Counted from the first letter of the stretch, positions 1 to 12,329 are shown. The stretch: DNA of 64,000 nt from Odobenus rosmarus divergens (GCF_000321225.1 NW_004451524.1:496001-560000), one strand, 5' to 3'. The notes: generated from the letters alone by a model not told the origin. Translations and numbers: made by a program.

Positions 1-159
1 CCTAGGGTTAGAATGCAAAAAAATATTACATATAGTAATAATTCCCATTTATTAAGAAACATACATTATTTAAAATTTATCCCTATACCCAATACTTCAT
101 ACAGTTCTCTTTCAGCAAGTGTCAATAAATACTTAAAAGGTGAATGCATGTATGATTCA

Positions 160-300
160 TATAGTTGTCAAGAGCACAGGCTTTAGAAAGTAATGGATGT
201 GAATTTAAATCTTAGCTCTAACACGGGCAGTCTGTGTAATCCTGGACAAAGTTCTTCATTTCTCTAAGGTTCACTTTCCCCCATGTCAGGAGACTTGAAG
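160..300 (+). repeat. MIR fragment
   Basis: The text runs gagcacaggcttt, then aaatcttagctctaacac, then a 'tgtgtaatcctggacaaagtt' stretch and 'ttcatttctctaaggttcac'. This is the order of the MIR core (general tRNA-derived mammalian SINE). It is well diverged, as expected of an element predating placental mammals. Confidence 0.6.
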
Positions 301-1930
301 CAACCTGGGATACACCACCCTTGAGTGGCTCAGGCAAAGCCCAAAAAAGAGTCACATTAACTTGGTGCAGGCAACGTGGACGCACAGGCCGGCAGGTGCA
401 CACAGTCCTCCAGGCCTTCACGAGAGGCTCACTTAACTGCCAGCATGGACAGGTATCCTGTGACCGTGACCCAGGAGAGAGACCCTGACCACTCCCCAAT
501 ACCACTTCTCCTTTTTATAGGTGTTGTAGCTGAACGGCCTTGTATATCTGAAGAAAATCCAGGCTGATCTTGGATCTGGGCTACTCAGGGGAGTTGCAGA
601 CAAAATCTTGCCACTGTGTTCTTGGGCTGAGAGCACCTGCAGCTCTCCCTTCTGAGGACAAGGTGAGCGGATGGTCCCACCTATTTCTGTACCAGGCAGC
701 CCAGAGCAAGCCACAGGGCTCATTCAGCGGACAATTTCGTTCCTCTGCTCTGACTCCTGCATAAAATGGTAATATTCATGCCCCTACTTCACTGTGTTCT
801 TAGGACTAAATCAGAAAATGCCTAGAAAGAAAATATCTGATACATATTAACTATTTAATAAATGATAGTTACATAGAATCATGCTTTAGTAAATTCATAT
901 TCTGCAAGGCTGATACTTATGAAAAGGTGGAGAATAGAAGTGTAACCCAAGAATTAAGGTCCATTTGATCAAAGGCCTGCCCTTAAGGCACTCACACCCA
1001 ACCCATCTTGAGGTTATTCTATGAGAATACTTTTCCATTGTTTATATGTTTGTCTCTTATCCAAAATTATACAACAGAGTCCTGTCGTACCCTTTACCAA
1101 TGGGTGTTTATGTTTGAATTTAAAATCTTATTGGCCCTCAGTACTGCTACTTCAGCGGCCGGGCAGTGAGAAGAGGAGGCTGATGAAATGCATGGACAAT
1201 GCGCAAGAGACAGCAACTGAAGTCGCAGGAAAAAAGCTGTCCCATAGGGCTGCAGATCAAGGAAAGTGGAGGAAGATTTGAGTAACCACGGAGTGCATGG
1301 CAGAGAGAACTCAAAGGAACTTGTTCTTCAGCAGTCACATCCATGGGGACATCATGAGTGGTGCTTTAGTTCTGGAAAAACAGGGTCAATAGTCTTGTTC
1401 AACTGAGGTTGATTTTACATCCTAGACTGAATGTGTATTAAGTGTGTATGACAGAGAAAACTGCTTAATATTTCTAAGACTCGATTAGATGGGTGATTTT
1501 TAGGGTTAATTAAGAATGCCTATAAAAACTATACCTGACAGAGAGTAAGCACTCAAGAACTTAGCTATTTTTATACTGCGACAAATAAATATTTTGCAAG
1601 GTGGATGTTCTAAGTAGAGAATGTAATTATAAATATGAAGCATTTGAAATTTGTTTTGCTAATTATCCATTGTGCAGCATGGGCTTTGCTAATCTCTATG
1701 ATCCAAAGACAAATAAGACTGACTGTCCAGGTTCTGTGTTCCAGAATTGCAGTTTGGGGTGGGATATTTTTTTAAAGGATGATTTTATCCAAATGGATCA
1801 TTGCAAAGGAGGAGCTAACACATAATAGGAGCAGCTAAGCTAAACTGTTGAAGCCAAGAGAGTAAGTGGGCAGACAGTGAGAAGTAAGCTGCCCATGGCT
1901 CATCTCTGGGATTTAACAGCTAGACAGAGC
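301..1930. other. Unannotated intron sequence
   Basis: No repeat family, exon or RNA gene could be recognised. Several short open frames on both strands (up to 96 codons) overlap one another and have no homology that I can name; I treat them as chance. The stretch at 1450-1590 ends with wording (agtaagcactcaagaac) that could be the tail of a MIR or L2. Confidence 0.4.
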
Positions 1931-1934
1931 CTGA

Positions 1935-2160
1935 GCCCGCACTTGGGTTCTGGAGTCAGGCAGACATGGCTGCAAACCCAGCTCAGTCACTTCCCATCAG
2001 TATGGCTTGAGCAAGCCCTCCTCCCTGAGCTTTTAGTTGCCTCATTTGCAAAGTCGGAGAATGGAGTAGTTATCGTATAATATTTACCCAGACTTTTAAA
2101 AAATTATAAACTATTAATATAATTCTAGACATATAATAAGCACTCAATAAAACGTTGCTA
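1935..2160 (+). repeat. MIR, nearly full length
   Basis: From 'ggttctggagtcaggcagac' through 'aacccagctcagtcactt', 'gagcaagccctcctccctgagc' and 'tgcctcatttgcaaagtcgg' to 'ataataagcactcaataaa', the order and spacing follow the MIR consensus from core to 3' tail. The 3' end abuts the target duplication of the SINE at 2189. Confidence 0.75.
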
Positions 2161-2188
2161 TTTCTAGCATTAAAAAATTAATACTATT

Positions 2189-2370
2189 GGGGGATGCCTG
2201 GGTGGTTCAGTCAGTTAAGTGGCTGCCTTCGGATCAGGTCATGATTCCAGGGTCCTGGGACTGAGTCCCACATCAGGCTCCTTGTTCATTGAGTAGCCTG
2301 CTTCTCCCTCTGCCTGTGACTCCCCCTGCTCGTGCTTGCGCTCTCTCTGACAAATAAAATCTTAAAAAAA
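2189..2370 (+). mobile_element. CanSINE (SINEC-type tRNA-derived SINE)
   Basis: The element opens with gggatgcctgggtggttcag, which includes a pol III A-box-like segment. It has the B-box region around 'ccagggtcctgggactgag', then the CT-rich stretch and an A-rich tail. It is flanked by imperfect copies of taaaaaattaatactatt (2171-2188 and from about 2364), a target-site duplication showing clean L1-mediated insertion. The (ATT) rich stretch that follows at 2371-2413 grew out of the A/T-rich target. Confidence 0.9.
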
Positions 2371-2794
2371 TTAACATTATTAATATTAGTATTATTGCTA
2401 TTATTATTATTACTCTTGATATTCATACTGTGATCACTACTCTGTAGGCCCTGGCAGGAACAAAAGGCTGGTCAGTTACCTTTATTGGTGGTTGGGCCAG
2501 GAGGGCGGGGGCGGACGGTGCCGGGAACATCACCAACCAGTGCAAGGAGACCTGCAGTCTGTACACCACAGTTTGTCTGTCTGACACAGTTTAGACAATG
2601 TCAACAAGTTGCCTGCCCCCTGCATGACATGCTTTCCCTTCCTGCAAATAAAGTGAATCAGAGCCTAACTTGACTTACATCAGAAAGTGATAAAATATGT
2701 GTGAAAAAAAGCTTTCGTGGCTAAAAAATAAAGGTTCACTAGAGGAAGAGTGATATAGAGGAACTGAACAGTCCCAGACTCTTTTCTAGATTCT

Positions 2795-2950
2795 TCCGCG
2801 TGCTAGGCGTCAGATGCTGGGCAAATTACGGAATCTCTCCAAACCTCAGACTGCTTATCTGATAATTGTAGATCATATTAACTAACTCACTGTCCTATAA
2901 TAAAAGAGCATCTAACAGGATGGTGTGGCTTGAGGTAGGCTATCAATAAC
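2795..2950 (+). repeat. MIR fragment
   Basis: Phrases such as 'gctgggcaaattacggaatc', 'tctccaaacctcagactgctt' and 'atctgataattgtagatcat' follow MIR order (cell of the core then the CAGTTT-like segment and the variable 3' region). Divergence is high. Confidence 0.55.
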
Positions 2951-3509
2951 TCTTAGGCCCCTGCCCCACAAAAAGATATAATAAAATGCTTCATTAAGAG
3001 GAGACTAAGTGAAATCTGTGGCTTCTAACATTTTTTATGTGAAAGTATTTCAAACACATTTTATATTTTGGCAGAGGTCTTTACTTTTTCTATGAATTTA
3101 TGCTGAAGGCACAGCACGTTTATAAGTGAGTTATGTGGCATATTATTTTTAGGCTGGAGAGACATTCTTTCGTGTCCTGACGTTTGACTGGTTACACTAA
3201 ATGGAACACTGTATCTTTTATTAAATTCAGGGTGCCTAAGTGAAACATCATCAAATATAGTCCATGGGGGGAAAACTCTAATATTTGAAAAGTCAGGGTC
3301 TAGTTAATAATAGTAGATTTGGGTAAATGGATTCACATACGTCTATAAACAGGTATTTGTATCTATTTATCTCTTTAAGGATCGATCTATCTATAAAATG
3401 CTTCCATTTCTGATTTAAAATATAGAGCCAAACGCTAAAGTCAATATTACCATGTATGGGCACAAAAAAAGCTTTCCACAAGAATCATTCCTGTTTTTAT
3501 ATCTCTTTA

Positions 3510-3749
<240 letters not shown>

Positions 3750-3751
3750 CT

Positions 3752-4482
3752 AAAAGAAAAGGGAAAGAAGGAAATCAATGCATGTGGCGAATATCTGTTT
3801 CACCCTGTGACCTAGAACATCAATGAACAATGTCTGACTTGCTTTTTTACTGTAAAAATGGCTACCTTCTTCAAGAAAATCATATTACCAGTTACAAAGT
3901 AATGTCCCTCCACCCACAGAAGGTACCATTGCCCAGGCTTTTCTTATATATTGAGAGTAGTTGAAATTCCACCTTCCCCATTAAGCCAGCTTTCAACCAT
4001 GATACCCTCAATAAAATTTCTATAGAGCTCAGATTAGACTTAAAAGGTATTAACATTGTTAACAGCACCAAAAAAAATTGAGAAAATCTTCCAGTATTCA
4101 AAAAGGAGGATCTGATTCAGCAAAGAAGTTGCCTGCATCACTGATGAATGATAAAACTTAGGACGTGTTTCTGCTGTTTCATTTTCTCCTCTTATTAACA
4201 TAAACAAAAGTATCTCCCAACACTCCATTCAGAACACTGTGATAACAGGCTGTTCAACTTCACCGCCCTGCCAGATACACACATTAAGAATTGCTACATG
4301 TCAAAGTTATTTAATAAAACAAAAGCACCCGTATTAAAAAAATTGTTAAGGGAAATTGGAAGCAATAATAATTTGGAAAGACCTATAATTAGACTTACAG
4401 ACTCTAGAATTTGAAAGCTAGAAAGACCTTGAGAATGATGCTAAGGTAGCACAAAGTGCAGATAAGGAAATTAAAGGTCAGA
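3752..4482. other. Intron sequence next to exon 4
   Basis: Nothing recognisable apart from the pyrimidine tract on the minus strand directly upstream of the exon at 3602-3749. Branch point not identified. Confidence 0.4.
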
Positions 4483-4495
4483 AAGGTAGAAAATA

Positions 4496-4640
4496 GGGGC
4501 GGCTGGGTGGTTCAGTTGGTTAAACGTCTGCCTTCAGCTCAGGTCCTGATCCCAGGACCCTGGGATCGAGCCCCGTGGGCTCCCTACTCAGCTGGAAGCC
4601 TGCTTCTCCCTCTCAAATAAATAAATTAAATCTTTAAAAG
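4496..4640 (+). mobile_element. CanSINE, internally shortened
   Basis: It starts ggggcggctgggtggttcag and ends in an AAATAAATAAATT-type tail, but the CT-rich section is much reduced, giving about 145 bp. The target duplication aaggtagaaaata is perfect (about 4483-4495 and 4641-4653), so the insertion boundaries are firm. Confidence 0.9.
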
Positions 4641-4859
4641 AAGGTAGAAAATAACCTCCTGGTGTTTGTAAAACTGTTGTAAGGTGAGACCAAGAGCTAC
4701 CTTTCTTCCGCCATATCAGGGTGCATCTGCCTAACCCGCAGTTCACCTGCAAAACTCACATACTACAGCACCTAATATCAGGGCAGCTTTTATTTTCACC
4801 TTCATGACAAACGGTAAGGCTTCATGTGTGAAAATGTCAGACGGAAGTTGTTCGCAATA

Positions 4860-4968
4860 ATTTATATTTTTTATTTCTTCTTCTCCTCTGCCACCCATCC
4901 TCCCTTCCTCCTACTTCTTTTTCTCCTTCTCCTCTTCCCCCTTGTGGTTTTTTTTTTTTTTTTTCCCT
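4860..4968 (+). repeat. Polypyrimidine tract
   Basis: About 110 bases almost entirely of C and T, including a T16 run near 4949-4965. In the CNTNAP4 transcript (minus strand) it reads as purine-rich. It lies about 1.1 kb upstream of the exon at 3602-3749. It is simple sequence with triplex (H-DNA) potential; the open frame across it is an artefact. Confidence 0.75.
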
Positions 4969-5182
4969 TCTGTAACAATCAGCATATGCCGGAACAAAAT
5001 AAGCAATCTATTCAGGCTCTTGGTAGGTCGGCTGACCATAACTGGGTCAGCACATAAGGTCAACCTCATGTAAGTTGCACAAGACAAAGGCGAATACATT
5101 AGGAATACCAACACACAGGGAATTGGCTCATTTACCTACTTTTCCTTCTAGTTCACAAATATCCCTTTACCAGCATTTACCA

Positions 5183-5206
5183 AAACATTTTTTTAAAAAA
5201 ATGTTT
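5183..5206. repeat. Perfect 24-bp AT-rich palindrome
   Basis: Two 12-base halves (AAACATTTTTTT and its exact reverse complement) meet with no spacer at 5194/5195. Confidence 0.85.
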
Positions 5207-5239
5207 AGTGTTTCATGGTCAAATTAATTTGATTTGACT

Positions 5240-6035
5240 CTCCTTATCAATCGATTCTCTACCTCCTGCCACCACCTCACCAATACTCCATACACCCAGC
5301 TCTCCGGCTCACGCACCACAAGCCTTCTGTGATGGCACCTCCAGATCATATCCAAAATCCGTACATCTGTCTTCGTCTCAGCTATGACCACCCAGCCCCA
5401 CAAAGCATTACTTCACCCAAACTATCTCAGTTACGTCCTCCTCACCTTTTTTGGTCTCCTGTTCCCTGTCACCATCCCCATCCACAGCCCTAATCTCTTC
5501 CCCTCTGAGCAGTCAGGAATATCTTTAAAGGTAAATCAAACCGTGTCACCCCCAACCCCATTGCTTCATTTGCCACTTAGAACAAAATCCAAGCTCCTTA
5601 TCAAACATACAGTCTTTGACAACACCCTCCATTTTGCTTTCACCACACTGTACCCCCTGGAACAACCAAGCTCAGTCCCGCTTAGAGCTTTGCACCAGCT
5701 GTCCACACTACTCCAAAAGTTCTCTGCACAACCAGCTCCTCTTGCCATTTCAGGCCTTGGTCAAAATGTTACCACCTAAGTCAAACCCTTTCTAATCACA
5801 GTTTCAAAAGCAGTGTACCTGGCATACCCCTGCATCTTACCTTCCTATTTTGTTTTCTTCATATTACTCATTATTTGGGGCCTTCTTTTGTTTGATTATT
5901 GTTTGTTTGTTTATCTTATCCCACTAGAAGACTAGCTCCATTAAAGCAAGGGCCTTCAGTGGCCTCCATTCACAGTACCTAGAACATGGCTTCGCTCGAA
6001 GTGATTCACAGTAAAATATTTGTCGGATGTGTACA
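5240..6035 (+). repeat. LINE-2 (L2) 3' region
   Basis: The series 'gtaaatcaaaccgtgtcacc', 'aacaaaatccaagctcctta', 'ttagagctttgcaccagctg' and finally 'ctagaagactagctccatta' with 'cagtacctagaacatgg' is the order found in old L2 copies: the 3' end of the reverse transcriptase frame followed by the 3' UTR. The 131-codon open frame at 5384-5779 lies in this degenerate sequence and is not a gene. Confidence 0.65.
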
Positions 6036-6317
6036 TTTGGGAAAGATTGGGCTTAAAAACAAAACAAAGTTCAACAGGTTCTCAATTACAGAACCTCTCA
6101 GCATGTCAAATGTAAATGTGCAAATGTGCACTGAATCTCCCATGACCTAGAGAGTTATCCAGTATGTTTTCAACTATTAGGTCCACATTCCTAGCTACTG
6201 TTTCCTACAACCAAATAGAATACTATATAAACCCACAGATATTTTAACTCTGATAACCAGACCCTTCTAGAAAGCCCCATTCCTCCCACTAGTCAAAATT
6301 TTATACTCTGGGCATTG

Positions 6318-6319
<2 letters not shown>

Positions 6320-6364
<45 letters not shown>
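6320..6364 (+). repeat. (GT)22 microsatellite
   Basis: An uninterrupted TG/GT run of about 45 bases. Likely polymorphic; alternating purine-pyrimidine sequence has Z-DNA potential. Confidence 0.97.
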
Positions 6365-6367
<3 letters not shown>

Positions 6368-7352
6368 ACAGGCTCTCCAAACCAGGGTAATGTGCATCCA
6401 GGGTTGAGGCCCTGGTCCATCAACATTCAATCCTAATCAGGCCCTATTACACTTCAATTCTATTTTCCTGGGTGCCACTGGCAGGCTAATACAATTTTGA
6501 TTTCTTTCAGTGAACAGCTGGGTGATGAATCAGATAACCCACCAAAAGAACTCACATTTTTCCAACGTTAATGTACGGTCACAGATTTAGATAGATGCCA
6601 CTATGATGATCTTAACATCTTAAGGGATTAGGAGAAAAGATGCATAGTGGCAGTGGCAACAAACAGGTAAGTAGAATGGGGAGGTCTACGAATGATAATC
6701 TTTCACATTCTACCCGATTGATTTATGAGTTATTTAGATTTTAAGAACATAAAGAAGAAATATAAGGTGCTTACCTTGTATATGTAATAAAAATATCTTG
6801 GCACATTCAAAATTTTAAGCAGCTTTTTCTTACAAAGGGCAAGGGAAATCGTGAGGTGGAGGGTATGGGATTTTTAGCACATCCCCATCATATCTGGATT
6901 TTTAAAAATGAACATGTATTAATTTTACAATAATTAGTAAAATGAAGTAAGACGTAGACATAGAAGTGTGTGTATATAGTGACAGAGTAGGCAGAACATT
7001 ATTTCATAATGCTCTGAGTACCTTAAATAACTTTCTAGTATCAACGTCATTGGGAGAATGAATATGCACCATTAATTAACTATGATTTAACTGAATAGTA
7101 ACATTTATCTCGTCTTGCTCCCCATGTTGAAATTTTTTCAATACATAGGATAACAACAAAGATTTTGCTGTGGAATTCTGTATTTAATGGGTATTTTTTC
7201 AGAATGTTAGTGAATGAGGCATGGGGTTGATGTTACATTACCTCATAAATTAAAAGTTCCAGGCATACTACCAGGTTTCAAACGTATTTCCTTTGCCTAA
7301 GAGGTATTTCTCAATTTGCTATGAAGATTTTTGTCACACCATCACAATTCAT
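6365..7352. other. Unannotated intron sequence
   Basis: AT-rich, no repeat family or coding signature recognised. Confidence 0.4.
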
Positions 7353-7371
7353 AAAAGAACACACGGATTTA

Positions 7372-7543
7372 GGGGCGCCCTGGTGGCTCAGTTGATTAAG
7401 GGTCCAACTCTTGATTCTGGTTCAGGTCCTGATCTCAGGGTTGTGGGATCAAGCCCTGTGTCAGGCTCCACACTCTGTGTGGAATCTGCTTGGGACTCTC
7501 TCTCTCCCTCTCCTTTTGCCCTTCTCCCTGCTCATGCTTGCTA

Positions 7544-7575
<32 letters not shown>

Positions 7576-7602
7576 TTTAAAAAAATAAAATAAAAATTTA
7601 AA
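7372..7602 (+). mobile_element. CanSINE with (CAAT)n tail
   Basis: Starts ggggcgccctggtggctcag, followed by the tRNA-like head, CT-rich section and A-rich tail. Inside the 3' part is a (CAAT)7-8 run (7546-7575). The 19-bp target duplications aaaagaacacacggattta (7353-7371) and aaaagaacacatggattta (7603-7621) differ only by a C/T at a CpG. This indicates a fairly young insertion with one methylation-type mutation. Confidence 0.95.
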
Positions 7603-7674
7603 AAAAGAACACATGGATTTAAATTGCTCTTTTAAAAACATATTTTTACTATGTGGATGTTTGTCTTCCCTTTT

Positions 7675-7815
7675 ATTATAGATTCTGAATTTTGGTGTCT
7701 GTCAGAATTACATGAGGAGTTGTTTAAAAAATGCAATTTCTAGATACTGCACCTCATGCACTAAATCTGGGAGTGGGGCCCTGGAATCTGCATTTCTAGT
7801 GCATACCAAGCCCAT
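7675..7815 (+). repeat. MER5A-like (hAT-Charlie) element
   Basis: The order 'gtctgtcagaattacatgag', 'gttgtttaaaaaatgcaatt', 'ctgggagtggggccctggaa' and 'tctgcatttctagtgcatac' follows the MER5A non-autonomous DNA transposon consensus. Terminal inverted repeats are mostly lost. Confidence 0.65.
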
Positions 7816-8069
7816 TTGTGCTGTTGGTCTTCAGCTGGCTTTGAAAATTTTTCTGGCTTGTGGATAAACCATGCTCTTTTCCCCTCCCTACATTACTGCA
7901 AAACTTTTCAGAGAAGGAAAAGATTTGTGGAGAAGGGTTCACCAGGGCTAACTTCCAAAGAGAGAAATAAGTAGCAAATGTGTTCTGTGTTATCAATCTA
8001 AAGATCTTCAGTGTGCAACTCTGTGTCTCAGCATCAGGTGCAGAAGAAATATATTATGTAGCTGCAATT

Positions 8070-8215
8070 CTTCCATCAACCCTATAAAGTAGTCATTTTT
8101 GTACCCACTTTAAAGCTGAGGATAATGAAAATTATAGAGATTGTGTGCCTAAAGCCACACAGCTAGGAAGTGGCAGAGTAAAGATTTAATCCCAGGCTTT
8201 TCTGACTCCACAGCA
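8070..8215 (-). repeat. MIR, reverse orientation
   Basis: Reads as the complement of MIR: 'ccctataaagtagtcatttt', 'aaagctgaggataatgaaaa', 'aaagccacacagctaggaag' and 'aatcccaggcttttctgact'. Confidence 0.75.
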
Positions 8216-9914
8216 CATAATTTAGCTAAGCTATCAGTAGGCCTCATTCTAACAGAACATGAAAGCAAACAATCCACCTTGATATTTTGTTGGAGGCCTC
8301 CCCACCGCCTCCCCCACCCGCTGGCTTTTTCTCATAATTTACATTTAAAATCTTTGACACACTGAGAGTAATGCAACTTAGATGATTGCTGAACATAGCT
8401 CTACCAGTTAACATTTACAGCCAAAAGGACTATTCTATAAACTTTACATTTTCTCAAAATTATTGGAGTAGAATAAAAATAAAAGACAAATGTTTGATAA
8501 TCAGTAGGACTCTTGCATAAAATGATAACCTCCTAATAGATACAGAATGTAAAAGAATATGCCATATTTCATCAAATATATAAAATATCTACAAATAGAA
8601 GTAAGGTGATGTGTCTTACGTGATAAAAATCAAAAGGTCTTAATTATATTTTTCTTTTCTTTGAGGCTTGATGATTTTCAAACTCAATGAGGTATTCGTA
8701 GATGGTTTAGAAATGTATTCTAACCAAGATAATTTATGGAGTTAATGAATTAAAGTTTTTCACAAGATTTTAAGTATTTCCATAATGATTCTAAAGTTTA
8801 TGAGGAGGTGTAATAGCATTAATCTATTTTATCAATATTAATTGAGCAACTCGTCTATGAAAGTCAAGATGCATAAAGGGAAATGCCCATATGGCAGTCC
8901 ATAAGGGGACCCAGAACACTGCTGTAAGAAATCAGAAGCACGGGACCACTTACACGTAGTTATACAGCAGGCTACATAATTACATAAAAATTTGTTTTGC
9001 TCCCACCAAAATAAACAGCAATACTAATATAAATTCAACATGACAAGCAGGCAAAAATGCAAACCCCCTGACCTCTCCTGTTGTGAAAATTCATGTGACT
9101 TACATATGACCTATTTCCAAGTACAACTCGTTTTGACACAGTCAGCTGACATGCAGACACTAAATGCATCATAAAAACATGCTGTCTAATGGAAGTAAGC
9201 CCTTTGTTTTATGTTGGTTATAAATATTTAGAAGCGTGCCAGTATGCCTCCCAAGAGGTTGTCTTGTCTAAAAACCAAAAAATGCAAAAGAAAAGCAAAG
9301 AAAAAATGAATACTCCTGAAAAGCGGGGAACTTGCTAACATAAACCCAGATAAGAATAACTTTTAAACATATGTTGAACAAGACTGTTGTAACTGTATGT
9401 ATAAATGCTGATCCTCTGTTGAGTGTGAATGTCATTCATTTATTGTAATAGAGAAATAGCAATGAGAGTACAGAAAGCAGATTAGAAAATTAAATTTTGT
9501 TCTGTGTATATAATATATCTCAAATTTCAAAATAAAATAGAATTTTATTAATATAAAATCAGTTTCTACCACCCCTCTCTGAAAATATTCACTATCTTTA
9601 AAATCTTTATTTGAAGAGATACCAAATTATTGGCAATATTCCAATAAGGTCCCATGCCTTGGCCACTTTATTAGAATCTGTGGAGATACCAAATTGTAAA
9701 ATACACTGTTTCAGCCCTTTTAGCATAAAAAGGTTTCAATTCTCAAGATGGCAAGATCAAATGGCAAGAGTGAAAAAGCATGTGAAAGATACAATCTTGG
9801 CTATATTTCGTAACTATTGTTCAGAGATAGCAATAAATTGTTTTATGGAAGATACGTGGACAGGTCATTATGCTTAAATTTATATTAGGGTAATATATGT
9901 CCAGTTTTGTGGAA
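8216..9914. other. Unannotated AT-rich intron sequence
   Basis: No gene, RNA gene or identifiable repeat seen. Old, unrecognisable transposon remnants are possible. Confidence 0.4.
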
Positions 9915-10526
9915 GACTAAGATTTTATTGAGATGAAAAATAACTTCTAGCTTAAAAAAATAATCATATTATGGTTGGTAGACTAGGAAATTCTGAACAA
10001 TCCTCCTGCTAGAAAAGCTGTACAAAATGAAAAACAGGGAATGAAGTGCTAAAAGACAATAAAACATTAAATGTCCAAGATGTGGGAGAAGAAGAAAACC
10101 TAAGGAAGCGAGCTCTACTTTTGAGACCCTTTACCCTTTCTAAGATTCCTGAAGAGAACCTGAGATACGAAACACCTGAGGAGATCTTTTTACAACTTCA
10201 CAGGGTTAAAGACAAAATTTTAGTTCTAGGTCTCCCAAGGATGAGAATATCCTATAAGCTTCCTACAGCTTAGGATACAGGGTAAGTCAGAGTCAGACAA
10301 CTCCTTACAGGGACTAAAATTCAGCCTCCTATCTTCTCAATAAGATTAAGATGGTCAGAGATGTCAAGTGCTCATTTCTACCTGCAGAAACAAATATAGT
10401 TATACTCTGTAGAAAGATATCCTTCTAGGTTGCAAATTGTTCATTCTTCAAATATGATGTCCTATACACAATAGAAAGTAATAAAGCAGCAGTAAAATCT
10501 GTTCTTAAATGGAAATTTGGAGAGAT

Positions 10527-10737
10527 GGGACACAAAGGTGGTGAAGTCAGTTAAGCATCTGACTTTTGGTCTCAACTCAGGTCATGATCTCAGTGTTGTG
10601 ATCGAGCCCCATGTCAGGCTCCATGCTCAGCATGGAGTCTGCTTGAAATTCTCACTCCCCTCTCCCTCTACCCCTCCCACTCATGCTCTCTCACTCTCTC
10701 TCTCTCAAATAAATCAATAAATCTTTTTTTAAAAAAA
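10527..10737 (+). mobile_element. CanSINE, diverged
   Basis: The head (gggacacaaaggtggtgaag, then 'tcagttaagcatctgac') is degraded, while the B-box region, 'catggagtctgcttgaaatt', CT-rich tract and AAATAAATCAATAAATC tail are clear. The target duplication is not convincing, consistent with greater age. It interrupts the old L1. Confidence 0.8.
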
Positions 10738-10905
10738 GGGAAACTCAGTGTCTTGGATACACAGACACATACATTAGTAAATAGAAAAGCATCAGCTCTA
10801 TATTTAAAGCACTTGGACATCATTCTTGTTCTCTAAACAATAAGAAAGCTGGACAAACTTAAAATCAATGACCCTTCTTAGACCTATCTGAACACTGAGG
10901 TTACA

Positions 10906-11262
10906 TGCACTATGGACTGGACTGCGTCCCTCTAAAATTCGTGTTGAGGCCCTAATCCCAACATGACAGTGTTTGAAAGTGAGACCTTTGGGAAGTAATT
11001 AGGTTTAGATGAAGTCATGAGGGTGGGACTCCCATGATGGGATTAGTGTCATAATGATGAGATGAGAGACCAGAGCCAGATGAGGACATGGTGAGAAGGC
11101 TAATATCTACAAGCCAGGAAGTGGGTTCCCACCAGGAACTGAATCAGCCAACAACTTTATCTTGGACTTTCCAAATTCCACAACCGTGAAAAATAAATGT
11201 CTATTGTTTAAGCCACCCAGTCTACAGCATTTTGTGACAGCAGCCTAAGCTGAATGAAACAC
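10906..11262 (+). mobile_element. Solo LTR of ERVL-MaLR type (MLT1A-like)
   Basis: Starts tgcactatggactggactgc. It then follows the MLT1A order: 'ctaatcccaacatgacagtg', 'gaagtaattaggtttagatg', 'gtcatgagggtgggactccc', 'aagccaggaagtgggttccc', ending at 'ttgtttaagccacccagtct' and 'gcagcctaagctgaatgaaa'. Only the LTR is present; no internal retroviral sequence. It splits the 5' UTR of the old L1, so it inserted later. The family was named from memory. Confidence 0.8.
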
Positions 11263-11729
11263 ATGGCAAACTACCACCCTGAAATCTGGAGAGACAAGAC
11301 CATCCAAAGAGTCAGAGCTGAGATCTGTCCACCTAGAGCAGAAGCCACTAGTGCCATAAACTGATAGGGCTGCTTATGAGGTAATATTGATAAATCGACA
11401 GAGGCTAAGGGTGGACTGGCATGAGAGAGAAACTCTTGAGGACCACAGTCTTAGAGGGCCCCCACATTTCTGTGAACTTGACTTCCAGGAACCTTTCCAT
11501 GCTCTCTGTGAAGATCAGAAAAGGGCTCCCTCCCAGCTCTGGCAGGGAGAGGAGAAGGTAATCATTGCAAAATATGCCCAGAGTGTTCTGTACACCAAAG
11601 GCCTATTGTCCAGGGAAAAGACTGCCAGAGCCTCATCCCAATTAGCAAAGAACATTCCTCCCACTCTGGTTTCTCTACTCTCCATGTCCCACCTAAGGGA
11701 ATAAATAGTCCTCAGGAGTCAATAGCCAA

Positions 11730-11930
11730 AGATGCCTGCGTGGCTCAGTCATTAAGCATCTGCCTTCAGCTCAGGCCACAATCCCGGGGTCCTGGGACTG
11801 AGCCCTGTATGAGGCTCCCTGCTCAGCAGGAAGCCTGCTTCTCCCTCTCCCACTCCCCCTGCTTGTGTTCCCTCTCTTGCTATGTCTCTCTCTGTCATTA
11901 AAATAAATAAAATCTTAAAAAAAAAAAAAA
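11730..11930 (+). mobile_element. CanSINE
   Basis: Starts aagatgcctgcgtggctcag and ends in an A15 run. The target duplications aggagtcaatagcca (11714-11728) and aggagtcagtaggca (from 11931) differ at two positions. It lies within the old L1 5' region. Confidence 0.92.
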
Positions 11931-12329
11931 AGGAGTCAGTAGGCAGGAAAAGAAGTAAGGGGCAGAGGGAAACAAGCCACACCACTAGAGAAACACTAGT
12001 GAAGGTCACAGTCCCAAGACAGAGGCCCACTAAGAACACTGACATTTAGTTGGAATATTATAGAATGCTCTCTTATCCTCATATCATATCATCATACCAA
12101 CGGAACTCTAGTATAATAATACTGGATAATAGCTGAAAGAACTACAAACACAGACTACCTTGGAAGAAGACCCCAAAGTCAAGAGGAGAGGCAAAAACAA
12201 GAGTCCTAGATAAATTTGAAGCTTCTGGAACCTACAACACCTACAGCAAACATTAAATACAGCCCAATTCCTCATCAGATTAATATAAATCCTCACACAA
12301 AAAAAGTATTCACTTCAGTTCCCATTACT

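Noticed and set aside
5384..5779. 131-codon open frame as a gene
   Set aside because: It lies inside L2-type repeat sequence, with low-complexity composition and no splice or domain signal.
7546..7575. (CAAT)n run as a CRISPR-like or satellite array
   Set aside because: It is a 4-bp microsatellite inside a SINE tail; there are no spacers and the genome is mammalian.
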